In this document: positions 32,376-42,672 of the stretch, in pieces | Numbering within the stretch: position 1 is the stretch's first letter | Layout of the letters: every line of letters starts with the position of its first letter | Source: Fragilariopsis cylindrus CCMP1102 | Lineage: Eukaryota; Bacillariophyta; Bacillariophyceae; Bacillariales; Bacillariaceae | Length of the DNA: 64,000 bases | NCBI GenBank assembly: GCA_900095095.1 | Contig: FMBT01000349.1 | Coordinates: forward strand, 186,001 to 250,000 | Direction: 5' to 3' | The notes under the pieces: generated by a model | The model's input: the letters and a program-made list of their open reading frames with translations, nothing else | What the model was told of the DNA's origin: nothing | Database searches by the model: none | Program-made: the position numbers and the translations under genes

Positions 32376-34284
32376 GTACGTCTTGACAGATCAAAAATGA
32401 ATGAATTGAATCGAATCGAATAAATAGGAAATTAAAAACACTTACCAAGTCCAAGAAATGTGAGCGCTTGTAAATTACCGATATCATCAGGAAGTGTTCC
32501 TTCCATACCACAATATTGAAGTTCTAAATGTTTTAATAATGACAATGGTAGAATTCCATCTAATGAGGCAGTATCAATCAATTTAGCATTGAATGGCAGA
32601 ATCAAGTCTTCCAAGCGACGAAGGTATTGCATTTGTACTGGTAGGCTTCCTGCCAATCCATTGTTAGCTATCAATTAGATAAAGGAAGTTGATAATGATA
32701 TTGAGCAGAAAGTATTAGTGTGAGAATTTTAAATATATAATAATTTTCCGTTTTTTTTAAACGTGATGCGCAAAATAATATGTCTCTTTGTAGTGTGCGT
32801 ATTAATAAATAAGCAGACAAATGAAACGAAACGAAAAGAGCGAACGAATGAATGAATGGAAAGAATACCCTGGTCATATTTATTTAGAAAAAATAAAAAA
32901 ATAAAAACTTACACAATTCGATCCTTTTAACCATTTGATCTTCACTTCGTTGTTCTTCCCCATCTGCTGTTCCTAATCTTTCACACGTTGTGACGCCCAT
33001 TCTAACAATCGAACCTGTTGTATCGATGAAGGTTTCATACCAATCGCAATGATCGATTGGTTCCATAAATTGAAGATTATACCTCCAAATTGGTCCACTG
33101 GTCGAATAATAAAATACAGCTAATGACCATCGTTCAATGAAACGGCTTTGATAAAAAATGGATGATGATGATGTCGCCATTGTCGAAGGGATATCCATTT
33201 TGAATTCATCATTAATAGCAATCCAAACCGCTGCTAATGCTTGAGGTGTAGTAGCAGAATCTAAATCAGCCATTGTAGCCACACCAGATGAAACAAGATA
33301 ATCCAATGTTTGTTCCAACCGTTCGGTATCACTACTAACATTAGGACTAAAAGTAGGACTACTGGCACTACCGCTGACTGGTGGACTGACTGGTGGAGGG
33401 ACTGGAGAAAAAGTAGGAGGACTGACATAAGGAGTGGTGGGTGATGTTCCTGATGATGACGATGGCGAGGAACCACCGGTACTACCGGTACTACTAGAAC
33501 CATTATTTACTTGCGAGTTATTCGACGATCCGGCATATGGATCCCTTCCGTTATCTAAAATGAGAGGAACAGCGATTCTTGAATGATGAAGAAGAAGATT
33601 AAAAAATAAGATTATAAGATACAAATTGATGGAGAGAAATTAAGTTAATCGTTAGGGATGACTTTTAATTGAAGAAAAAGAATGACAAAAAGTCCGACAA
33701 ATAAATGACGTAGTATTATTACTATTATTATTACCATATCCAATAAATAAATACACAAATATAAATAAATAAATGATACTACTGTACCTTACTTACGATG
33801 TGACAATGATTGTTACCAATACTAAAGCCAGGAAAGTATAAAGACCAGCACGTGACTTTTTGTTATTATTATTATTGTTTCCAGCATTATTGAAAGTCAT
33901 AGAAGCTTTATATTCATCAACGGATGGTAGTTGATCATGATCGTCATTACCATCCACAATACCAACACCATTGTCATATTCACCATCTTGAGGATTATTA
34001 TTGTCAACACTACTTTTTGTTGTTTTACTACCACCAAAGAATCTACTACCCAAACTAGTACTACCACTACTGCCGCCATTCATCTTCGCCTTATATTCTT
34101 CAGGAGAAGGAAGTTGATCGTGTCCTGAAAATGCTTCTTCGTCATCGTCATCAATAGCGTCAATGTCAATGTCACCCATATCATCAGATGGAGGAGGTTG
34201 TAACGTAGATTCATCATCACCACCGTAGTCATTATTACCATCGGATGCGGTATGTTCCTCGAGATCGTTATTATTCATTTTCAT
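30666..34284 (-). CDS. Seven-exon transmembrane leucine-rich repeat protein
   Basis: Exons (minus): 34284-33797, 33577-32913, 32667-32446, 32253-32110, 31979-31438, 31286-31190, 31036-30666. All splices are GT-AG with compatible phases, giving 842 residues. Order: acidic cytosolic N-terminus with two copies of a DQLPS.(E/D)EYKA motif; one TM segment (LYTFLALVLVTIIVTSIAV); a Ser/Pro/Gly linker; a conserved pre-LRR block including FIERWSLAVFYYSTSG and IDHCDWYETF; then about ten to twelve 24-residue LRRs (for example ELSNNGLAGSLP, DNLLQSP, NRNYLDGTIPESFASL). A Cys-rich tail (VCTCCHLCCHDSNATC) and a C-terminal PEAQ repeat follow. This is the common diatom LRR surface-protein plan, presumed type II, with a role in recognition or adhesion. 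No kinase domain is present. Confidence 0.9.
30681..30770. repeat. 12-bp tandem repeat encoding PEAQ
   Basis: Repeats of gcttcgggttgt on the plus strand, encoding (PEAQ)n on the minus strand at the C-terminus of the LRR protein, with variants TEAQ and TGAQ. Confidence 0.85.
32344..32370. repeat. (GT)n microsatellite in LRR intron
   Basis: About 13 GT units lie inside the 192-bp intron between the third and fourth LRR exons. On the transcribed strand it reads as (CA)n. Confidence 0.9.
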
Positions 34285-35492
34285 CTTGATTTATGATTTC
34301 TGTACTGTTGTACTAGTACTGTTTATGTTTTTGTTGTATATTAATTCTACTTCTTTTTTCTTTCTTCTCTTCTTTGATTCTTTCGGAAGAAGAAATTTAA
34401 AAATGAGAAATAAAGGGTACAATAAAGTATGTTGTAGAATTCAGGAATTCTTTTTATTTATACTGTAATATGATATAACTTTGAAACTGTTACCTGGTAC
34501 AGTACAGAAAGAGCTTGTAGTCGTATCAAATATTATTAGATCAGATTGAAATGAAAATGAAACAAATGTTAATGATATGAAAATATTAAAAGAGACAACA
34601 ATGAAACAAGACGAGTGAAAGCTGAGTAGTTACTGTAGAAAGATATTCTTTCTTCTTCGCCGCATCATCGAATTCGTGAGAGACAACACACTTCTTTTAC
34701 AACCGTTACGTAAAATTCCAACGTAAAAAACAAGGAGGAGAGGTGCGGATTTTCTCTATCGTGCTTATTTTTATTATTTTAAGCACGACTACCTGGTACA
34801 AAGATTTTTCCGCTAAACGCTACAAAAGCGAAAGAGGTGCAAAAAGAGAGACTACAAAAAAACTATGTAACACTAAATAAAAAATGAAAGAAAGGTGCGC
34901 ACTACTAAGTAAAATTTACTGTACTAGTACTGTAGCACTAGTCCCTTGTCCGTGGGATCTTAGGGACTAACTTAGCTCGCCCTGTTGTCTTGACAGTTGA
35001 ATTGTTAGAAGAGGAAGAATGGTCATTGAATGCACACTGATCCACTGATCCACTGGTCCAATGCATATTTGTATTCTACAAATGCTAGCTATAAGAAAGT
35101 GTAAGTGAATGCAAAAACTATGGACCTACTAGTGTGTCCAGGAAGCAAGCCCAGAACCAATCAAGAAAGGAAAAGTGAGAGAAGAGGAAGATGTGAAACA
35201 AGATTTGAACATCTGATTGGTATCTGGCCGTCCTATGCTCATACTATAGGAGTCCATGGTTGGCAGGCAGGCTGTACTTACTTCGAACTTTGACTGCTTT
35301 ATTTTGTTGATGTTTTTTCTTTGTTATTTCGAATACGCTATTTATTCGCATTACGACGATACGACGTCTGAACAAATCTGCAACGTACAGTAACAAAGAA
35401 TAGAAGGTGTGGACACGACGTATACATACCATAGTATACGATACGGTACCATTTACAACCGATAGAGTTAGTTGACGAAAACACAAGAAGGA
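34285..35492. other. Long divergent intergenic region
   Basis: About 1.2 kb between the LRR gene start and the membrane-protein gene. It contains tactgtactagtactgta-type palindromic words near 34918-34935, and at 35278-35289 a near-match (ttacttcgaact) to the 12-bp palindrome found elsewhere. The small plus-strand ORF at 35105-35293 has no supporting feature. Confidence 0.5.
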
Positions 35493-36614
35493 ATGAGTGA
35501 TGTTCCTAGCGGCGAACAAGAATTTCCCATTCTGAGGCAACATAATCGCGAAGAGATGATGATATCATCGACGCAATCGACTCCTACTACTACTACTACT
35601 GCTACTCCCATAGTGTTTATCTTGCAAATACCTGATGATAACGTGGCATTTCGGGAAATGATGGTCGAAGAGATTCAAGAACTGATTTCTCCGCTTCGTG
35701 AGATCATTTCGGAAATCCTCATATCGTTGCATTCCTTGGCCACAGAAGATCAGGTTATATTGATGGAATTTTCCACTGGAATTTTGGTAATACATTGCAT
35801 CCTTTCTACTGCGTCTACTTTTATCTCATTTTTCGTCGAAGCGCATTCGTCGTCATCGTCATCGTCGACCTCGTCGTGGGCAGACACGGAGCAACCATAT
35901 ATTTTTCAATTCATCAATGCTGTGAACGTCGCGCTCGCTAATTTTGATAGTATTGCGAATAAAAGCAGCAGCAACAGCAATATCATCAACAACGTCACAT
36001 CATACATCACAGAAGATTGGTCAGCCAGCAAAGGAAACACCGTTGGTAATATTTTTGATTCTTCACTGATGAATTTCATCCTCTTCTATTACTCCGATAC
36101 ATTAAAATTTGTCTCCCCTACCGTCGATGTGATGATGATTATGTGCCCATTAGTACTAATAACTTTAACATGCGTTATAATAGCCGATAACAAATATAAC
36201 CTATTCGCTACACGTTTTGGGCCCATTGTGGACCGTGGTCTACTACCTATGGGAAGTTTCTTCTCTTATAATAGATCCGATCAGCGACAACATCATCGAA
36301 GAATACCCAACGACACAGACGAGTCATCCTCCTCGGAGGGTGTGTCGTGGGAAATGCTACTACTGTTGTTTTTCGAAGGTATCCTGATCGGGTCGATTGT
36401 GGTACTGATGAGTACTGTTACGTTTTCTCTTTCTATTCTAACATCCTTGTCGACGATGGTATCGCCCCATGACAATCCGGCCTTACTGGAAGAAACGACA
36501 AAAATATTCATTTTGCTTGTTTTTGCATGGGTGGTTTGCGTTCTGACTTCAAGCGTCCTGCGCAAGACTCTTTATCTAACAACTGGTAACGACAACTACA
36601 ACGACAACGACTAA
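35493..36614 (+). CDS. Hypothetical membrane protein
   Basis: Single exon. ATG at 35493 (MSDVPSGEQEF) is preferred to an upstream TTG; 373 residues. About four hydrophobic segments are visible: STGILVIHCILSTASTFISF, DVMMIMCPLVLITLTCVII, LLFFEGILIGSIVVLMSTV and IFILLVFAWVVCVL. Between them lie a Ser-rich stretch with Asn glycosylation-type sites (NNVTS, NKSS) and a cytosolic-looking basic/Ser loop (RRIPNDTDESSSSEG). No family is recognised; it is probably lineage specific. Confidence 0.65.
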   Translation: MSDVPSGEQEFPILRQHNREEMMISSTQSTPTTTTTATPIVFILQIPDDNVAFREMMVEEIQELISPLREIISEILISLHSLATEDQVILMEFSTGILVIHCILSTASTFISFFVEAHSSSSSSSTSSWADTEQPYIFQFINAVNVALANFDSIANKSSSNSNIINNVTSYITEDWSASKGNTVGNIFDSSLMNFILFYYSDTLKFVSPTVDVMMIMCPLVLITLTCVIIADNKYNLFATRFGPIVDRGLLPMGSFFSYNRSDQRQHHRRIPNDTDESSSSEGVSWEMLLLLFFEGILIGSIVVLMSTVTFSLSILTSLSTMVSPHDNPALLEETTKIFILLVFAWVVCVLTSSVLRKTLYLTTGNDNYNDND

Positions 36615-37266
36615 TGATGTTATGTGAATCTCGTGAGATTCATTTGAAATTTAATCTTACAAATGCGATAACAGACAGTGTGATACGATAAGATGCTGCG
36701 ATTAGATGATGTTATGTATCGTGCACACATGTGCGTTCATGTGTCTTGTTGGAAAGAGATGTGTAATACGCCACGAGGTTATGTACAACGACTATCTTTC
36801 ACAAACGAGGCATGTTTTTTTTTTCTCCTAGTTCTCAATTTTGCGGTATACTACTACTGAAGTATGCGAGAGTCAAATGTAGTTTCAAATCCCATTGGCC
36901 GAAATCTTGCCGAGAAGCCCTTTGACCGTAGAGATCCGTCGATCGCAACTAACCAATCACATATTTGGAATACAAATATATATATATGTCTCACAGTAGA
37001 ATTATATTCGCATATATACAAAGACTGTGATAGGTCTTGTGTGTGGATGAAAACTAGTAGGATAGGTTTCAAAAGGCGGGTCATAATATAGGGAAAATAA
37101 TAACTATGATTTATATATTCTATCCCTTGATAATATTGTATTTGTATTGATATTGATAATACGAGGTTTATTATGCTGCAATAATGACGGTATCCGATAA
37201 CGCAGCATAATTAATTAATATTATACTATGCATCGTCTATTCAATTTTCCTCACAGTTGCTACTTC
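36615..37266. other. Convergent intergenic region
   Basis: About 650 bp between two convergent 3' ends, AT-rich in the right half. Small ORFs here are not supported. A near-palindrome ttatgctgcaataatgacggta...cgcagcataa around 37170-37210 could form a hairpin. Confidence 0.45.
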
Positions 37267-39132
37267 TTAGGTTGATTGAGATATTCGATGCTTGCAAATA
37301 GGGCAGGATCCGTTTGTTCGAAGCCACTTTGTAGAACAATTTGTATGGAAACCATGAAGACAGGGTAAAATAGATCTCCGTTCGCCTTTAGCAAAATCTT
37401 CAAGACAGATCAGACATTGTCGTGCGTCTTCCGGTAAAGCGGATGGTCCCTTTAGTGGGTCGTCCTTTAAGATGTGCGTTGGTAATTGTCTAATATCTCC
37501 TTCATCGGCTCCTAAATTTTCTGTCCCGTCTCCGAATGCATTCAACAGTTGTTCATAATTCATATTATCGATGTCATTGTTGTTATTATTAGCTCGTGCG
37601 TGACGAAGATGATCTGGATTATAATGTCGATGCAGATGTTGACGGATCAAATTATCTTGGACGCTCCCTAAGCCTGTAACTTCACTATTATTCTGCCCAG
37701 AGGATGTTCTATATATGCTACCGTTCATCTGAAGTTGATGATGAAGCATTAGATCCATCAGAGGGTCACTAGTACGGCTGTTGTTGCGGCCGCTGTTGCC
37801 GATATTTGAGTTGGAGGCGCGAGAGGCATAGTTGTCAACAGGAGTGCTACTACGTCTCGCGACACGGGTGGTAGAATTTCCTCCCGAAATGACGGTTATT
37901 TCATTCCCGTTGCTGTCGACTGTTCGTACCGAACGATAGCTAGCTCGAGGCCGTTGTCGTTGTCGGATTGGTCGATCGGTAGCAGTGTTGTTGCTGTTAT
38001 TATTATTAGGCATCGTATCCACATTCGTAGCATTCATCGAAGGATAACCCGCAATACCCATTGCTACTGAGGATCGAGCTGCCGCGACATCAGTGTAGTT
38101 GTTATTTCGTGATGAGGCTTGTTGTGGGTGTCGGGTCGAAGTAATACTTTCTATAGTATGATTATATCCAGCCGATGTCCGGGATGATTCGTTGTTGTTG
38201 TTGTAGTTGTTGTTGTTTTGAAGGACTTCGTGAAATAATGCACCTCCCACAGCACCTGTTGTTCCTCCTCCCAGTGCTCCATTCAATGGGCTACGCCCTT
38301 GCATCCAATTTCCAGCAGCACCGACAGCAGCACCGATAATTGCTCCACTGCCTATATATCCTAGCGGTGACGACGGTAACTGCGATTCTTGTCGTCGATT
38401 CAGCTGTTCTGGAGAATGGAATTGTTGTGATGTAGTAATGCTGAGATTACGGTATTGACAGGCATCGCAAATAGATTCAGTTTTCGGATTCAGAAGTGTA
38501 CACTGAGGACAGCCCCATTGGTTGTCATTGCGAATATCGATGTTACTATTAGTGGTATTGGTATTGTTGTTTTCCCGTGCTGGTAGCTTTCTATCGTCTT
38601 CGTTATTACCATCGTCACTATTATTTTCATTGTCTACCCCAGTATCAGTCAAGTCCACCAATCTCGCATTGTTGGAGACATTGTTGTTGGTGGCATCCAT
38701 ATTCACACCATATACTCCAGTAGTCAAGTCTACCATTCTAGCGTTTGAGGCGGTGAGGGTGTCATTCACTCGAGGCACCACTGAATTGGAAGGCGTAGTC
38801 TCGTTTATCAGATCAATGATTTCATTATTTGATTCGTTATTATTATCTGTGGAAGTAGTAGTATCACCATCATCGTCATCATCTTCGTCCATCATCGCGA
38901 CCTCATCACTATTACCACGACGACGAGCTTTCCGGGGACGTTGATTGGGAGATGTTACAGGAGACGACCCATCACCGCCGTTTACGTTCACAGTAGCCAT
39001 CGTACAAGCCCGAACGCGATGAAGTTCCAAGTTGTTTTGGGGAATTAATGCTTCACAATCGGGACAATGGACTTTGTCATCGTCGTTGTCGTTATCGTTG
39101 TCATTGTTGCCGAAATTCGAAGATAAAGAAAA
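37267..39132 (-). CDS. RING-H2 E3 ubiquitin ligase with extra zinc fingers
   Basis: From the first internal ATG (39000) the protein is 577 residues, but the frame stays open to 39132. In that upstream part it encodes a zinc-finger-like motif, HCPDCEALIPQNNLELHRVRAC, written here as HCPDC then LELHRVRAC. So the true start lies further up, in an unresolved exon or behind a frame change. Next comes a RanBP2-type finger (WGCPQCTLLNPKTESICDAC, near residue 165 from 39000), a Gly-rich hydrophobic stretch (IGSGAIIGAAVGAAGNWMQG), Asn-rich disorder, and a C-terminal RING-H2: CLICLEDF, LPCLHGFHTNCSTKWL and CPICKHRI. It likely ubiquitinates substrates bound through the N-terminal fingers. A Gly/Ala-rich segment resembling a glycine-zipper may aid membrane association. 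Confidence 0.85.
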   Translation of the reverse strand, partial: FSLSSNFGNNDNDNDNDDDKVHCPDCEALIPQNNLELHRVRACTMATVNVNGGDGSSPVTSPNQRPRKARRRGNSDEVAMMDEDDDDDGDTTTSTDNNNESNNEIIDLINETTPSNSVVPRVNDTLTASNARMVDLTTGVYGVNMDATNNNVSNNARLVDLTDTGVDNENNSDDGNNEDDRKLPARENNNTNTTNSNIDIRNDNQWGCPQCTLLNPKTESICDACQYRNLSITTSQQFHSPEQLNRRQESQLPSSPLGYIGSGAIIGAAVGAAGNWMQGRSPLNGALGGGTTGAVGGALFHEVLQNNNNYNNNNESSRTSAGYNHTIESITSTRHPQQASSRNNNYTDVAAARSSVAMGIAGYPSMNATNVDTMPNNNNSNNTATDRPIRQRQRPRASYRSVRTVDSNGNEITVISGGNSTTRVARRSSTPVDNYASRASNSNIGNSGRNNSRTSDPLMDLMLHHQLQMNGSIYRTSSGQNNSEVTGLGSVQDNLIRQHLHRHYNPDHLRHARANNNNNDIDNMNYEQLLNAFGDGTENLGADEGDIRQLPTHILKDDPLKGPSALPEDARQCLICLEDFAKGERRSILPCLHGFHTNCSTKWLRTNGSCPICKHRISQST

Positions 39133-39290
39133 TTAAAGAAAACTACACTCAACACGCAAACACACGCAAACATGAAACACAGCAAACACGGCAAAATTGT
39201 TTCACAAAATTAGTCGGGATTCAGTCTCTCCGTGAGGGATAGACACGACTGGGATTAAGCTAGCTACTAAATATCTTGATAGTTTGTTGA

Positions 39291-39430
39291 TTCTTGATAG
39301 TGGATGGTAGTGGATGGTAGTGGATGGTAGTGGATGATAGTGGATGATAGTGGATGATAGTGGATGATAGTTGTTGATAGTTGTTAATAGTTGTTAATAG
39401 TTGTTGATAGTTAATAGTTGATGATAGTTG
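39291..39430. repeat. 10-bp minisatellite
   Basis: About 13 units of a 10-bp repeat evolving along the array: tggatggtag three times, tggatgatag four times, then ttgttgatag and ttgttaatag variants. It lies upstream of the RING gene and beside a small plus-strand ORF. Confidence 0.95.
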
Positions 39431-39448
39431 ATATACATCATTATTCCC

Positions 39449-39622
39449 ATGGCTGAGAAAAGGTAATGGGAAGATTCAATCATCGCTGCCGAATGGGCTA
39501 CCTATAAAGAAGATGATCCGAGTTATGCAGAAGATCCCGGTGTGGTTGTCGATCGGTTCTTTGTCCGCACTGTATATTACGACAGTGAGTCATACTTGTT
39601 TCCTGTAGGAATTGAAATGTAG
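39449..39622 (+). pseudogene. Short coding-like frame with in-frame stop
   Basis: ATG at 39449 reads MAEKR, then TAA at 39464-39466, then continues in the same frame for 51 codons to TAG. That part includes IIAAEWATYKEDDPSYAEDP, GVVVDRFFVRTVYYD and YLFPVGIEM, whose composition looks genuinely protein-coding. It could be an orphan last exon, a gene fragment or a stop-containing relic. No family is recognised. Confidence 0.35.
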
Positions 39623-39851
39623 GTTGCACGAGTGTATTTGTGATAAGAAGAAAATGAAAGTCATCTCTCGCATTAGATTAGATAATTTTAATGGAAGATC
39701 GAAGTTTCTATAGAATTTTCTTGACTATTATTTGCTACACTAGTGCTGCAATTTAGGATGTGGCTGTACAAAACAATAAGAAGACATTTCAATTTTTTAG
39801 ATATGGTTTTTTGTTTTGTTTCATGGAGTATTAATTATCTTAAATTATTAA

Positions 39852-40792
39852 TTATTCTTCTGATAGTACGTCTTCAAATCCTCCACCACTTTGTAATCCA
39901 TAAAATGATTTTAATTGACCAAGCGGTCCGTTACCCCTTTCGCCTGTGGATTTTGTATCAGCTGTATTTAACGTGTCACCCATAACACCAAATATACCAC
40001 TAGATCGTTCACGGATCTGTTCTAATCGTTTACGTTGTAGTCCAAAATCTGTTGTAGTTGATTCTAACGGTGCACTTGATTTTAATGTAATAACATGATC
40101 TGATTCATTAATAATAAATTCTAATCGATCAACTGTACTACCAATTAAATCCTTTTTACGTTTCGAATCAACTAACAATTGTTTATTGCTATAGTTGTTG
40201 TCATCATCTTGAGAAGATACAACAATCGTATTTAAAGGATCAGCTTCTATCGCACTTTTTAATGTTGACATAACCTCATCGGCATTAAAATTATCACGAA
40301 ACGTCCATGGAGGTACATACAAGTCCAATTGACGTACATTCGATGTAGAAATACATGGAGATTTACTAGAAGCATCACACTTAACGATAGAATACGATTT
40401 TGTTGTTGTTGTTGTTGTTGGCGCCACTACTTCCACCGATTCGGTCGTCACTACTTCCGATTGTGTTGGTGTTGTGTCAACGTTCGCATCATTATCAAGT
40501 GCCAATGCGACCCCTCCTCCGCCGCCAACTACGGGAGATAATAAGATTGTAGCCGCTGCCATAAACGATACAATTTTCGATGTCGTGGTACGTATTAATA
40601 CATTATGTTGTTGGTGTAATTTTGTTGTTGTTGTGGTGTGGTCGTCGGTAGTAGCTGTAGCGGTACTCGCGGTGCTGTTGGTTTTGTAACCAACCCTTCT
40701 GCCGATTTCGTGACCAATATCAGCATACATAATAATGTAAGAACGGTGGTAGCAAAAAACCCGACGGTTTGTGAAGATCGAACATTCATCAT
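39852..40792 (-). CDS. Lumen-targeted DUF1499-like plastid protein (one frame loss)
   Basis: ATG at 40792 starts an ER signal peptide (VGFFATTVLTLLCMLILVTK, then SAEG). After a Thr/Gln-rich transit region the frame must move back one base at the AAAA run (TTTT at 40620-40623 on the plus strand). The other frame then continues with KIVSFMAAATILLSPVVGGG and VALALDND, a second hydrophobic signal that looks like a thylakoid-lumen transfer domain. The mature part (IVKCDASSKSPCISTSNVRQ, LYVPPWTF, IVVSSQDDDNNY, VDRLEFII, then a Gln/Arg helix) resembles DUF1499, found in cyanobacteria and plastids and without a firm function. About 313 residues if the loss is corrected. The downstream frame lacks a targeting start of its own, so the split is unlikely to be two genes. 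Confidence 0.7.
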
Positions 40793-41227
40793 ATCTCCTC
40801 TATCGGTGATAATTCAATTCCTATTCAATACTTGGTACCGTATAGTAAATATGTCATGCAACCAGTACTGTAATTGTATTGATGATGATGTAATCGATTA
40901 TTAGCCCGATGAGTAATTTAAAATGTCGTCATAGCTAAAGTAAAATCGTAGTTGCTTCCACGTGGAGACGTTTGGCAAAATAATGACGCGCGCAGATCAA
41001 AATTCTAATCACGACGAAAGATTGAAGATGGACACGACGACATAAGAATATAATGATTATTAATTTTGATGATCCAATCATCGTCATTCAGTCGCAGATG
41101 TAAGAGAAAATCGATCGGCACAATCATCAATTCACATACCAAGAACATAAGAAGCATCCATACAAAACAACAGGACTATTACTTCGGTACTTCTACTAGC
41201 TAACTTAACAGCATTGTCGACAGCATC
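40793..41227. promoter_or_regulatory. Shared divergent promoter region of two plastid-protein genes
   Basis: 435 bp between the DUF1499-like gene and the YGGT gene, both encoding proteins with plastid presequences. No specific motif is resolved. Confidence 0.4.
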
Positions 41228-42321
41228 ATGATGTGCAATTTTTCCTCCGCGATTTTATTCTGGGTGATGGCGATCACGATGACAATGATGAATGGTGTTT
41301 CTGCCTTTGTCGTGCCGATATCTACGATCACTTCTACTGCCACTTCTACTGCTACAACTGCTACTAATTCTGTTACCGCTTTATCTATGATAGATGTAAC
41401 GGTAGCGTCGTCTATTTCCGATACGGTCGGTAATATTGCGATGATGAGCACACCAAGTACTTCTTTATTATTAGCCGAAACGGAAGCGTGGGTAAAACCA
41501 GTTTCAACTTTTTTGGGACCATTTTTGAATTTTATGGTACGTTTAAATTAAACGGGATATTTAAATATATATATTTATATATATATATTTATATATATAT
41601 ATACTATATATTCAATGCGGTATTCAATTAATTATCATATTACATATCATTGGTTTTGATTCGGTTTAATTTGATTGATTCGTCGGTTCGGTATTATTTG
41701 ATCTGATTTCGATTTGATTTGATTTCGATTCGTAGGAAAGAATTTTTTTTAACTCACTAACATGCTTTATTTTACTACATATTTTTTCTTTTAATATCAT
41801 TGCAATAGTCCTTCGCTATGGTAGGTACTTTCAATTATTTACCATTATTATTGCTTTGTGATTGTGATTGTGATTGTGATTGTAAAGCAGTACAGTAACA
41901 TACTAATTTTTGTTTTTTCGAGGCCTAACTTGGCTTATTGACTACAAGTATAGTTGTAACTGATGAATAATGCCAAGAAATAATAAATGGCAAAACTCTC
42001 AACTCATTGTTTGTTCTGACTTCGTCGTAATAATATTTTCTCCTTCTTTTTTTTTTTCGGTATAAACTGCATTATATATATAAATAACAGCTCTGTCGTG
42101 TGGTCTCATCTTGGTATCCTGAAACAAATTTAAATTCATTTCCTTGGGTTATTGTTGCATGGCCTTCCGAACCATTACTAAAACTCGCTAAAGGAAAAAT
42201 CCCTCCAGCATTTGGGGTTGATATTACACCAGTATTTTGGTTGGCCATATTTACATTCATCAATGAAATCCTATTAGGACAACAGGGATTATTAGTTATG
42301 AAAATGAAATACGGGATCTAA
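41228..42321 (+). CDS. Plastid YGGT/YlmG-family membrane protein with 12-nt microexon
   Basis: Three exons: 41228-41536, 41809-41820 and 42091-42321. The middle exon is only 12 nt (tccttcgctatg, SFAM), flanked by aatag and gtaggt, phase 0 on both sides. The join gives FLGPFLNFM-SFAM-LCRVVSSWYPETN, the typical start of a YGGT domain. It continues IVAWPSEPLLKLAKGKIPPA, FGVDITPVFWLAIFTF and GQQGLLVMK. 183 residues. The N-terminus is a signal peptide ending GVSAF-VVP, a clear plastid motif. YGGT/YlmG proteins are small two-pass thylakoid or envelope proteins linked to nucleoid distribution, division and cytochrome b6 maturation (CCB3-like). Which of these applies here is not known. Confidence 0.9.
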
Positions 42322-42672
42322 AGATAAAACAATGGAAATAACTCAACATAATTACTCGACACTATACAAACGAAGTTCTTCTGATATAGATACTTTGTTG
42401 TCTCTATTCATATTGTATTACTTTTGAATTTAATCGCACCAGTTTTTTTTTAAAATTTATCATCTATATATGTTTATTCGAATGAATCGCACAACAACCA
42501 ACTCGAATCAAATCGACTGGTATCGTTGCCAAAAATAATTGCAAAAAATGTTGTAGTGCACGCACTTTCGCTTTTGATACTTCAAGTACTGTACAGCTCC
42601 AATTTTTGGATTATTTCCCGTTTCATAAAAATCTGCTTTTATGTAATGTATAAATTTGTATATTTACAATTT
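42322..42672. other. Convergent intergenic region
   Basis: About 350 bp between convergent 3' ends. AT-rich; no gene or repeat seen. Confidence 0.5.
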
